Part shown: piece after piece, positions 1 to 10,456 of the stretch
How positions within the stretch are numbered: position 1 is the stretch's first letter
Layout: each line of letters starts with the position of its first letter
Origin: Gnetum montanum
Taxonomy: Eukaryota; Streptophyta; Gnetopsida; Gnetales; Gnetaceae
Direction: 5' to 3'
DNA length: 64,000 nucleotides
Assembly (NCBI GenBank): GCA_015680685.1
Contig: MNCI01023457.1
Coordinates: 1,221,654 to 1,285,653, forward strand
The notes under the pieces: model-generated
Databases searched by the model: none
Seen by the model: only the letters and a program-made list of their open reading frames with translations
What the model was told of the DNA's origin: nothing
Program-made: the position numbers and the translations under genes

Positions 1-1430
1 TTTTAAATCCTCAACTAGATCATAAGTATTATGTCTATCTTTAGCTTCTTGTTGAGGTGGAGTTCTTCTAAGCATAGAAGATGGGTTTAATTGTTGTGGA
101 GGATTTGTTTGGGATGACCCAGTTTGAGTGTTTGTGTTGCTTTGACTAGGAAATATTCTATTTGGAGGAGTGTAAGGGTCATTCGAAGTTTGTTGTTGTG
201 TTGTGTTAACAATGTCACTAAGTCTATGGTAGCAAGTGTTATGTGGGTTGGGGTTGCTAATCATAACCATTTTTAATGAGGAAACCTCTTTATTTTCTAT
301 TTCATGGGGTACATTAAGGACCATAATAGGGGGTTTTCCATTTTGTTGACTTAGGCATTGTCACCATATAGTGCCAAGAATTGAGGACAATTCCTCTTAG
401 AATGTTGCCTCATGTTATCGAGATGATAATAATCATCAATGACTAATGAACTTGGCTTTTCTGGTTGTATAGGACCTTGTTGTTCCACTTTAATTCTACT
501 ACTTCATTTGAAAGTTTTCGTAGTAAAGTTAATATCTAGGTCAGTTGATTATTAGTTTTAGTTGTAGGTCCAATAGGGTTGGATATCCCATTTTGGTTTA
601 CAATTAATTGGATTAAGGCCTTTCATTGGTTATCATTCAAACTAGTGTTAGATGATAGGAATGAAGAAGATGTGGAACCTTGAAAATAGCTATTTGTGGG
701 TTGAGCTATTTAAAAGGGAGTGGGAGTTTGGAACATAGCATTGGTCATTGGAAAAGTTGGTAGAGGTAGCGGATTAGATTACATAGAATCACTAACACTT
801 ATCATCCCAAATTGGATTTGAATACTATTCATAAGTGTAATTGTTTTCTAACTCGATGGCTTTAATCATCGTTCCTTGTGTTTCTGTTATGTTGGAATTA
901 GATGTGATGGCATAGGCAAAGAATGGGTCAATGATGGACAAGTAAAAATTGAGGATGCCATCAGGTTGTGAATGCATCTCATTTGGCACATAGGCAAGCT
1001 AGTGAAGGAATCTTAGGTTGTAATCTTGGACATTTTTGTAGGTATTTTTCTTAAGCTTGTGAAATTGCTTGATGTTATGCTAGGGCTAGTGAACTTGTCA
1101 AATTGGAGCAAGAATCTATTTTCAAATTCTTGCCATGAGTTAATAAAGGAATTAGAAAGCATCAAAAACCATTGGGTGGCTTTGCTCCTAAAAGTTGTCA
1201 CAAATACCCTACATGCTATGCCGTTTTAAACAATGTTGTGGATGCCTAGTAAGGTTTCAAAACATTGTATACATTGGCAGACATCACTAGTAGGGTTTAT
1301 GGGATTGTAGAATAGATTTACATTTTGGAGTGATTTTGGGATGTCATGATAATTAGTAAAGTTAAAGGGATTGCTCACCAAGAGAGTTAGGGGTTGATTG
1401 GTTGTCATCCTAGTTCTAGTTCTCCTAGGG
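1..1430 (-). pseudogene. Element E gag remnant
   Basis: Gag would package the element RNA in cytoplasmic particles. The minus strand encodes a Ty3-type gag core in pieces. The segment 1201-1013 reads KATQWFLMLSNSFINSWQEF, matching the family pattern of aromatic residues followed by an SI/NSW stretch. The preceding segment 1408-1226 carries the N-terminal part, with a FYNPINPTSDV stretch. Around 340-450 a degenerate match to the C-terminal gag region seen in A and B, with its spaced His and Asp residues, is plausible. Stops and frame changes interrupt the reading throughout, so no functional protein is expected. The start is taken near 1430, just downstream of the leader. Confidence 0.5.
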
Positions 1431-2074
1431 ATGGAACTTGGAAAGCATGAAGCTTGTTATTTCCTTAGTGTAAAGTGACATGTAGTTGGTTAGTTAGGGG
1501 TAGAGGAGAGTTCACTCATTAAACAAAAAATTACAGAATAGAAATGTTAAAATAAAACTATAAAATTAAGTAAAAGAAAAAGAAATAGTGCAATAATAAA
1601 TTTTTTTGACAAGGGAAAAACACTAAAATATGCTATATATATATATATATTAAAAGAAAAATAAATGTATGAAATTGCAACACCTATAGAATTTAAAAGG
1701 AAAATAGTAAAATGAAAAATTTTAGAAAAATCAATTTAAAATTGAATAATTAAATAAAATCTCCTTGCCCAAGTCAGGACTTAGGTAAGGGTTGCCAAAA
1801 TATAGATCTCAAAAAGAAGTGAGACTAGGAAAATAGGGTTTTAGAAAATGATAATTTTCAAGAAAGAGGAAATATCAACTTTAAAAAAAGGCAAAGAATA
1901 AATGGTTTAGAAGTAGAGGCTTGCAAGAAAGGAAAATAAAATTTAGGAAAACAACAATTTTGAGATGAGAACAAAACAGGGAAAATGATATTTTTGGAAG
2001 ATAAAATAGGAACCAAAAAGGGGAAGAAAATTAATAATTTTTTGAAAATGAAAAATAAAGGTCGAAGAAAAGGG
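1431..2074 (-). other. Element E leader, AT-rich
   Basis: Between primer site and gag lies about 640 bases of AT-rich sequence without a supported gene. It includes a short TA microsatellite at about 1631-1650. Minus-strand open stretches here are rich in Phe and Leu only because of A-rich runs on the plus strand. Confidence 0.4.
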
Positions 2075-2091
2075 TCCTCCATCTAGTGCCA
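2075..2091 (-). promoter_or_regulatory. Element E primer-binding site (tRNA-Asn)
   Basis: The plus strand reads like the 3' end of plant tRNA-Asn, including CCA: 14 of 17 bases match CCCTCCTTCTAGCGCCA. On the minus strand this is a primer-binding site. A TGTTGATGC LTR edge follows six bases later. It is the most decayed of the Tat-type sites here, together with that of B. Confidence 0.5.
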
Positions 2092-2097
2092 AAAAGG

Positions 2098-3290
2098 TGT
2101 TGATGCATAAATTTTGGTCACACCAACACTTGGGAAAAAACTCATTTGAGGAGACTATTGCCTTGGGTGCCTTTTGTATGGGTATGAAAACCCAGGAATA
2201 GTCTCAGCTAGAGAGGGCTATGTGACGTTCAAAAAGTAAAGAAAATTAAATTGAAAGTTGGAGAATTTAAATTGACAAGAGTCTTGAATTCCAAGATTGA
2301 ATGCAGATACAGTAGTTAACTACAAAAATTAAATTTTCCTTAGTTCCCCTTAGTTGCTGCTAGTTTTTTGTTGCTGGGACTACCCACTAATTACTTGCTA
2401 CAATTGCCACTGCTGACTACTATCTATACATACACTGCCTACAATGCCATCACTAATCAGAGAGAGAGAAAAGGTTGCTCACTATAGCCCCCAAAAAAGA
2501 AGAAGGAAACTACTGCCTACAAGTTTCCCTAAATGGCCCCTAATGAGAGAGAGGTTGGCCTTGATGTCTACTATGGTCTACCACAACTTTGGACATTGCT
2601 TTCCAACATGCCCCTCATTGCCACTACACTAGTGTCAATGCATGGTTTTTTCTAGGATAAAGGAAGGTGGATAGACTCTCTAGTTGCGACTATCGAAGTC
2701 TGCACACCAGTCACTAGCCTAGCATGGATTTGTGCTACATGTCTACTTCCTGTCGCACACCTGTTGCTAACAGGAAGCCTTCCACTTGTCACATTGTCAT
2801 GCATTCCTACTTACCACCTGTGGTATGGACCAAAAGAGAAGAAGGAAGCTGCTTCCTGCTGGTTTCCTAGCTACTTTTTGCCACCGCATGCGCCATGCAT
2901 CTCACACCCACCGTGCATGTCCACTACTACTAGCTATGCACCCACCATCACTTGTCGGTAGAAGGAAGAGAAAAGCCTACTGTAGTGATGAGAGTTCCTA
3001 GTTGGACCCTCTAGGATCTTATGCTACCCTGTTGGAGAGGGAGAAATCCATTGGATCTCTTGCCCCTTTCTCTATGTCCTAGAGACCCCCTTTATTTCCC
3101 CTTGGTTTCTGCCAACACCTACATCATTCAAATGCCACCATAACTCTCCACTATTACCTATGAAACCACTAAAAAAAATAGCCACCATGTTCCACATAAT
3201 GCCCATTGTAACTCACCACCATGACCAATGTAACTGCTGCGATCATTACTTACGTTTGCAGGCCCACCATTGTGTAATTGCTGCCACATT
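2098..3290 (-). repeat. Presumed 5' LTR region of element E
   Basis: Sequence right of the primer site begins TGTTGATGC, as an LTR edge should. About 60-100 bases in it has a CCTTGGGTG stretch at a place comparable to CCTTGGGTGG in the LTR of A. The outer edge is not identified and the partner LTR is outside the window. An imperfect direct repeat is visible around 2491-2540 and 2830-2877, sharing AGAAGAAGGAA-type sequence. No supported gene is seen. Confidence 0.35.
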
Positions 3291-3291
3291 C

Positions 3292-3606
3292 TCACCTACC
3301 TATTACTACAAGTATTGGATTTTCCATAATGGGCCTTAAAACCAATATTGGTCTTGAATTGGATGCAATTGTGGATGTGGGGTATGCATAGTGAGGAGGT
3401 GGATTATTATTTGGCACTCTAGATCCCATGGCATCCACACCCATTTGTCCTACCAATGGTGAGAAATGTCCATATGTGCTGAACACTTTATGGATAGCCA
3501 TATATAGTTCTTCATCTTTTTTCTTAGGGATGTGTTTGTTCATGTGCCCTCTAAGAGCTTGATGTATAAGGAAGGATTTGCTACAAAATCTACACTTAAT
3601 GGTTAC
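3292..3606 (-). pseudogene. Single C2H2 zinc-finger protein remnant with QALRGH motif
   Basis: On the minus strand, 3606-3535 encodes CRFCSKSFLIHQALRGHMNK followed by H. This is a C-x2-C-x12-H-x3-H zinc finger with a variant of the plant-specific QALGGH motif. Such fingers bind DNA in plant transcription factors. About 80 residues follow the finger, ending at a stop near 3292. Upstream, a run of eight A on the coding strand puts the finger out of frame with preceding codons, and a stop lies just before it, so the 5' part is broken. It may be a decayed host gene or a captured fragment. The finger itself is seen clearly; the family within plant C2H2 proteins is not resolved. Confidence 0.5.
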
Positions 3607-4136
3607 TTTTTTTTCTTACCATTAGATTTTCAAGTTGAATCTAACGTTGCTACATTAGGTTCTTTGTTTCTTTTCTCAATGGATACCTTTAAAAAGCAAG
3701 AGAGGTAGCTATTTCAAAATTTAAGGAAAAATATGGGCTTTGAAATTTTTGAAGTCAGCGTTAATTGTTTAATGATGTTTTGAAAATTTGTAATATGTAT
3801 ATTTTTTACTTGCTCATATGAAATGAAATGAAATAAAGGTTTTTTTTATTAGCTAATATATTTAGATGGTTATGATGAGTAATCCCATTGCTTTGTTGAT
3901 TAATTAATCTTTGGGTCCTTTACACTATTGAAATAATTTTAAAATTATATAGAAATTGTGAATTTTGACAATATATCTTTTTTATGAAATCAAAATTATT
4001 AATCATGGCATGGATGAGGTTGACATCAATAGCTATATATCCATAGATAATATAGTGTTTACTAGCTCACAATCCTAGATATTATTTTTTTATAAATTTA
4101 TATTAGCATATGTAGATTGACAAAGATATAAGTTTT
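3607..4136. other. AT-rich sequence, no gene seen
   Basis: About 530 AT-rich bases lie between the zinc-finger remnant and the left LTR of element D. Nothing is supported here apart from a possible decayed 5' continuation of the zinc-finger gene near 3610-3740. Confidence 0.4.
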
Positions 4137-4982
4137 TGATGTAGGGACACATCTTTCAAGTTCATTTTTCATCCCTACAAGTGGTCATTTGCATGTTTCA
4201 GAAAGTTGAAGAGACATCTCAAAGGTTAGAGAGACATCTTAGGCAATAGTTGGTGATACATAGGAGACATCCTAAATGTAGAGGAGACATCTTATCTTGC
4301 TAGGAGACATCTTTGGGAAGATGGTATGTCTCTCCCAAATAGGAAAGGTCATTGCCCAGAAAGATGGATGTTGCAGAAAGACATCTTTCTAAGCCTATAA
4401 ATGTCCCGTACAGTTAGGAAAAGTTTTAAGTTACTAGTTCCAATTTGGAAATAGTTGAAAAAGATGAGAAAAAGATGGAAACAACTATGAATCTTTAAGT
4501 TGAGCATAGAAAATGTTTTCCTAGGGTTTTTTGTCTTGAATTTAATAAATGTTATTGTGTGTTTCATGTTTTTGATCATGATTGTGATGCGTAGAGATGA
4601 AAGCTAAGAACCTAAGAGTTGGAAGACAGATTGCATGAGTGTGTATGCATCTCTATGGGTAATTGTACATGTTTTGGCCATTATAGCTCTCAATGTGTGT
4701 GTTGCGTGTGATCTTAGTTATGTGTTTGTGGAAGAGATTTGATTTAGTTGTACCTTGCATTGAGAACAATCATTGTGTGGTTATAGTACCTCATGCTCTA
4801 CAATGTTGTTGAGTGTGTGAGTGTGTAATTGTGGGTTGTGGAATAATTGATTTGTAATATTATTTTCATTAACTAAATATAATTAATTTTCTTGTTTTCT
4901 AGTAAATTAAAATGTCTTTATAATATTTGGATTTGGTAGGTGTTTGGAGAATTAAAGTAAATGGAGGAACCCTGCTTTAGCA
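4137..4982 (+). repeat. Element D 5' LTR
   Basis: The LTR starts TGATGTAGGG and ends in CA just before the primer site. Its last 125 bases align with 58616-58736, both carrying TTCTTGTTTTCTAG followed by CCCT and a terminal CA. At 4210-4320 a GAGACATC motif recurs about five times with roughly 25-base spacing. The start was chosen at the TG preceded by GTTTT, which nearly matches CTTTT after the 3' LTR. Confidence 0.6.
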
Positions 4983-4986
4983 TTAT

Positions 4987-4997
4987 TGGTATCAGAG
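4987..4997 (+). promoter_or_regulatory. Element D primer-binding site (tRNA-iMet)
   Basis: TGGTATCAGAG is complementary to the 3' end of initiator tRNA-Met, the usual primer of plant chromoviruses. It sits four bases after the LTR end. Confidence 0.75.
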
Positions 4998-5049
4998 AAT
5001 TAGGTTGGTTGTTTCTTAGAATTTGGTTATGGATTTTTGTTAATTTTAG

Positions 5050-6220
5050 ATGACCCCTAAGAAGAAATATGTTTAAGCTCTAAATAGAGGCATGAAAAGC
5101 ATGAAGTTTGTTAGTAAACTAATGGTTGCTCACTTAGATGAGATCAATACCAAGTTAGACTGAAACGTAGGTCCTAACCATATTCAAACTTATGGAGATG
5201 ATGAGAATTCATGTTTGAATGAAGAAGAATAATTCTCTCAACTTGGTGGAGGGGGAGTAGATGAGGAGGAAGGACATTCTAGCTATGGAAGTGTGGGAAT
5301 CCATTAGTTAAGGATTCTAGTGGAAGGAAATTTCAATCCTCATGTCAGAATTCGAAGGATTCCATCACTAATGTTTACATCTTCTCACTGTAAGCTTAAT
5401 GATGAAGATAAAGCTAGGCTTACTAGAACATTCAAAAATAGTATTAGACTTCCATATGTTGAACTAAAGACTTTCACTAGTGTAGATGGCACCAATGCTT
5501 TTGCAAGTTGGTTGAAGGTACTTGACAAGAATTTTGAGTTGGAAGAGGTACTAAACCAATTAAGTGTACTAAATTCAGATTAGAAGATACAACTTCTACT
5601 TGGTGGAAAATGGAGTTCCAAAGTTATGAAAAGAGAAATGGTAAACCTATCAAGGATTGGAATCTAATGAAACATAGGTTGAGAAGAAAATTTGAATAGG
5701 CTTGGCAGAGGCAAGAGATGATCATGAATTTGAAATTCCTAAGGTAGGATGAGAAAGATGTCAAGGAGCTTTACATCAAATTTTGTGAATTATTCCATCA
5801 AGCGAAGGTAAATTGAAAGGAAAATGAACATGCTTGAATCTTTCTTGGAGGTCTCAAAATGATGTATTAGCATGCGTTTTCATTTTATGAGCCACAATCT
5901 CTTAATGAGGCTTATGATTTGATACTCAAGGTGGAAAAGAAACTCAATGGGTTTGGGAATAAAAGGAAAAAGGCTTTAAAGAAGAAGGACAAGGGATCCA
6001 AATTAGAGAAGGGATCTAAGTTCAAATTGAAAGAAAAGGATGAAAACCATAACAAGAAGCTAGAGAAGGATGATGAGAAGGATAAAACCAAGAAATACCA
6101 AGGTAAGGAAGACAAGGGTCAAGGTAGTAACTCATTCAAAATTCAGTGCTTCAAATGTGGAGAATGGGGACACAAGTAATGGAAATATTCAATTCACAAG
6201 GTAGCCAAGGATAAGGATGT
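5050..6220 (+). pseudogene. Element D gag with zinc knuckle
   Basis: Gag forms the particle that packages element RNA. The first ATG after the primer site, at 5050, starts a reading soon broken by stops. The open piece 5320-5583 is the N-terminal part of the core; it continues in another frame with a TSTWWKMEF-like stretch and KDWNLMKHRLRRKF, the Retrotrans_gag signature. After a Lys-rich linker (5920-6150), CFKCGEWGHK at about 6146-6178 is the start of a CCHC knuckle, but the last Cys is lost and a stop follows HK. Frame changes and stops show it is dead. Confidence 0.75.
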
Positions 6221-6339
6221 GTAAACCATGGAAGTGGAGGAGACATCAAGCTAAGCTCTTCAAAAAGGTAATCTTAATGCTCCCAAACTTGATGATGTTT
6301 ATGAATTAAATTCTTATGCATTCATGAGGAATGTGAACA

Positions 6340-6720
6340 GAGGAGACCATCCTACAAGAAAATATTTATTCTTTATTGGGGCTAAATGTTTGCTTACTAG
6401 AGATTGGATTCATATTTTAATTGATGGGAAAGCCTAAGAAAATGTTTTTTCATCTATGATAGTTGCTAGGTTGGGTTTAGTAACAAATTCTTATCCTATA
6501 CTCTACAAGGTGCATTGGTTATCAAGAAACTTATTTCAAGAGGTGAGAGAGTAATGTATTTTGAAATTTAAAATTGAAAATTATCATAATGTTGTAAAAT
6601 ATGATATACTACCAATTGGTTGTGCTAATGTAATTCTTAGAAGGCCTTGGAATTTTAATAATCGTGCTCAATTTCATGAAGTAATTAATGTGTGAAGTGT
6701 AGCTAGACTTAATGGAGTCC
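6340..6720 (+). pseudogene. Element D protease remnant
   Basis: The translation includes ILIDGKA, a stop, then ENVFSSMIVARLGL. This fits the aspartic protease form common in chromoviruses, where the catalytic Asp-Gly is followed by a short loop and an ENV-type stretch. A later LRRPWNF at about 6638-6660 resembles the LGRPW strand after the active site. Protease would cut the polyprotein. Internal stops disrupt the reading. Confidence 0.55.
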
Positions 6721-6919
6721 ATGTATTGATTCTTAAAATAGCTAAACAAGTGAGATAGCAAAGCTCACTAAATGTTTTTTTAAGAGGTAATACATTAAGG
6801 AACATTATGAGACTAGTTTTGGTTTTGTTCTTGTATTAACTATCGCATCTAATCATGATGTTGTGTAGGAAGAATTTTTAAGAAATGTGCTAGGCTTGAA
6901 GAAGTAATTTCCCAAGGTG

Positions 6920-7795
6920 TTCAAGGGGGAATTGGATGTATTGCCATCAATGATTAATGTACAATACAAAATTGACTTCATCCTAGATGCAACCATTCCA
7001 AATAAGAGAGCATACTAGATGACACTAAGTCAGTAGATGAATTGCAAATGCAAGTAGAGGAGTTGCTTACAAATGGCTTTGTGAGGGAATCCATTTCACT
7101 TTGTGCAGTTCCAATAGTGCTTGTACCAAAGAAGGATAATGATGAATGGATAATCTGCATTGATTCAAGGGTAGTGAATAGGATCACAGTGAGGTACAAT
7201 TTTCTTATTTTAAAGATAGATGATACCTTAATGCCCTAACCAATGCCAAAGTTTTTAGCAAAATTGATTTGAATATTGGTTACCATCAAATTTAGATTAA
7301 GCCTCATGGTGAATAGAAAACAACTTTCAAAATACTACATGGATTATTTAAGTGATTGGTGATGCTATTTTGTATTCCAAATACACCTACTACATTCATG
7401 AGGTTAATCCATGATGTACTCAAAAACTTGATTGCTAAGTGTTATATTATATTCTTTGATGATATTTTGATGTACAAAACTAACGAGGAGGAGTAATTGG
7501 ATCACTTAAGAAGAGTGTGTTCTAAATTGGAAAAGGCACATTTGGTGATCAATATGAAGAAACATTGTTTCTTTAAGAGGGAGATAACATATTTGGGACA
7601 TGTGGTTCATAAAAATCAAATTTGAATGGAATCTACTAAGGTGAGGGTTATTAAAGATTATCCAACTCCTAAAAATGGTGAGAAGGTAAGATCATTTCTT
7701 AGCTTAGCAAGTTTTTATAGGAGGTTCATAAAAAATTTTAGTGGTATTCCTTGGCCTATATTTGCTTTACTGAAGAAGAATAAAGATTTAGAATG
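6920..7795 (+). pseudogene. Element D reverse transcriptase, 5' part
   Basis: RT copies element RNA into DNA. A PNKRAY stretch is followed by the open piece 7042-7239 with SLCAVPIVLVPKKDNDEW and CIDSRVVNRIT, matching RT blocks 1-2. Further on, FSKIDLNIGYHQ and FFDDILMYK give blocks 3 and 5; the catalytic FxDD is present as FFDD. LGHVVHKNQI and SFYRRFIKNFS mark the thumb and connection. Several stops interrupt it. At about 7796 it is cut by element C; the rest resumes at 56240. Confidence 0.8.
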
Positions 7796-7798
7796 AGG

Positions 7799-9208
7799 TG
7801 TGTTATGGTAGGAATCATCATAATAATGGAATCTAACACAAACTAACATAAAATTGAGCTAGGCAATCTTCTGGCCACCTAACGATCTAGGAAAACTAAA
7901 CTTTCAAGGAAAATTGATTGAAAGGGTAGCTATAGATCATGAAGAAAATTTGATAATATGAGTTGAACATTTTGTCAAATGTTAGAAAATAATAAGCAAA
8001 AAAGTTAATGCATATGTAGAATAACTAGTAGAAAATGAGTAGAGGAAAACATATAATGCAAAGTTGAATTGAACAAAGAACTAAAAAACATGAGAAAAAA
8101 TAACAAACATATATGTGGTTGGTAATAGAAAAAGAGTATAGAACAAGTTAGATCTAGAAAAATCCAAATCCAAAGGAAAATTACTAGAAATAAACTTAAA
8201 GGGAATCTGGATGAAACCTAGGAACCAAAAAATTGAAAAGGAGGTAGACCTAGATTACAAATCAAGTAATAGAAGAGACCTGCTAAGAGATGTTTTGGAA
8301 TATGTACCAAGGATCAAAGCTATCTAATAGAGACTTTTGTTGACCTATTCTTTCTTTGATGCAAGCACTTGATGGAGATCTATCAAGAATAATAATAGAT
8401 CCAATGGTTGATAAAGTAGAGAGAAGGATCATATTAGTGTGTTGACCCAATTCCAAGAAATTTCTTAGTATGTCAGGAGGACAACATGAAGAGAATACAA
8501 TGTGTTAGCAGGAAAGAGAGAGAGAGATAGGATGATTATTCTATAGATATGCAATGTCTTTGGAAGTGGTTTTCCAAATTGCCAATTGTAAGAGATGCTA
8601 ACAATGTTGAGTAGCAAAGATAGCTACAAATGCTAAGCAAATATTGAAAAGTTTGATGAAGCAAAATGCTAATCAAAATATCTACAAAGCCAATCAAAAA
8701 GAGCCAATGCCATTTCATTTAAGGGTATTCTCCTTCTAGTTATGGGTTGAAAATATCTTGTAGATCATGTAGAAATGGTGCATTGAGACCTATAGAATCT
8801 TCTAGATGATTCTAGAAGCTTCTCAATAGGAAAATTAATATGTAGAAATGAAAATTGATGTCAAACATTGAATACAGAATTAATGTTGAACATTGAAGAG
8901 TAAGATGCTTAAAAAGTGAAACTAACATCAGACACCAAAAGTTAATTTGATGATGGACATGAAAAGTTGAAGAAAAAATCAACGTTGAAGCTAATGTTGG
9001 ATGTTGAAATTAGAGAAAGAGTTGAAATGATGCTGATAATGACATGAAACATAAATTCTAATAAGCTAGAGATAGAAATCTAGAAACTACATTGTAGATG
9101 ATTCAAGATGTTGAATCCAGACTACTAAAGATGGCCTTAAGCACTAAAAAGTCATAGAATGTACCTAAGTCTTTGATTTATGTAGAAAAATATAAAGTAG
9201 GTATAACA
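7799..9208 (-). repeat. Element C 3' LTR (left copy)
   Basis: This copy aligns with 54837-56234 over its length. Both begin with a TGTNAT...GAATCATCATAATA stretch and end in AACA. The left edge is uncertain by a few bases. The inner edge at 9208 is set by the polypurine tract that follows. Confidence 0.7.
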
Positions 9209-9220
9209 TTACTCCCTTTT
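9209..9220 (-). promoter_or_regulatory. Element C polypurine tract
   Basis: The minus strand reads AAAAGGGAGTAA directly before the LTR start TGTTATACC. Purine-rich tracts here prime plus-strand DNA synthesis. Confidence 0.5.
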
Positions 9221-10456
9221 GATAAACATTACTAAAGAGTTGAAGCTCCAATAAGAAAAGACATAAGTTAGTAGGTACTTGCAAAAGGATTAGACAAAGT
9301 AGGTTAATAGGAAAGAAAGTTTGGGACATTGCAGATATACTTATAATAGGGTGCTATATCATAGAAGTGGAGCATGGTTAGATCCTAAAAAGCACACATA
9401 GAAAATCTAGATAAAGAACTTACTAATCTATTCAATTCTCTTAATAAAAATCTCACTGGAGTAAAGTAAAGACACTCATTTGGCCCCATCATTGTAAGGC
9501 AGGAAAAGAGAAAGAAAGGGAGATAATATAAAGCAAAAAGAGAGAGCAATAAAAAGTAGAGGAAACATGTTAGGGATATTTCCAATACACCAACAGTGGG
9601 GTGTTATGTTGCAAAAGTAGAATATAGCTAGATCCCTAGAGTCGATGCCTTCCTTACCTTGCTCTAATGTGGATTTCAAACTTCTTACATCACTCTACAC
9701 TTAACACTCTTTGACTACACTAGGGAAGAAACACTTATTAAACCTTACTAATGATGAATATAGAGAGAAATGGAAATAGTTGAAAGGTGGAAATGAGAGG
9801 AAGAGGAAGGAAATATAGTATAGAGAAGAAAAAGTTTAGGGTATAAAAAAGTAGAGAGAAAAAGGGAAAGCTAGAAGGAAAGAGGATATTGTCCATACAC
9901 TTATCATTAAGATTGTGCTATGCCATAGAAGTGGGGCATGGCTAAATCCTACACATTGTTTGATTGAAAAGGATGCCATATATACATATTGTTAAAGTAA
10001 CCCTTGCGTACCACACTCAAAAATATGCTCAAGCACATCCTTACATGAAGCAATGAGATATTCAATAACTCAAAAATCTTACTAGTTATGCTTAGCACAT
10101 AACGTAGAATAGGATAGATAGCATAGAGAATTAGAAAGAAAATAGCGAGAGAAATAGAAAAATATGAGATAGAAAAATGATAGCAAAATAATGCAAGTAA
10201 AATAGGATTTAAAGAAAAATTATTTTCTCAATGTAGTATGTATCTTGTTGTAGTAGAAATGAACTAATAAAAAGTAAAATATCATTGGACAAACACTCAT
10301 TTGATCTTGAAAAATTAGCAAGTTCAATGCTATAGCATACTATATGTAGTAGTGCTTTAGGTAGCTTCTATTAATAAGGTCTTGAAATTAATGTCCTTCT
10401 CGGTTAAATAGAATATAGATGCCATTTTGTAGAGACTGAACCACAAGAAAAGGACA
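9221..10456 (-). repeat. Element C 3' noncoding region with direct repeats
   Basis: A roughly 38-base unit of the type GTGCTATNNCATAGAAGTGG followed by GCATGGCTAGATCC occurs at about 9350-9386, 9600-9637 and 9914-9951. Flanking sequence is also partly repeated, so this is a degenerate array of about 250-310 base units. No gene is supported. It lies where A and B have their own 3' repeats. Confidence 0.45.

Larger units (their letters stand above)
1..4136 (-). mobile_element. Element E: partial, decayed Tat-like Ty3/gypsy retrotransposon
   Basis: A minus-strand element enters from the left edge. From right to left it shows a presumed 5' LTR starting at 2098, a tRNA-Asn primer site at 2075-2091, an AT-rich leader, and a gag region reaching base 1. 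Its pol and second LTR would lie outside the window. The right limit is not resolved; element D starts at 4137. The order LTR, primer site, gag is seen directly. Assignment to the Tat-like group rests on the primer type and gag similarity. Confidence 0.5.
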
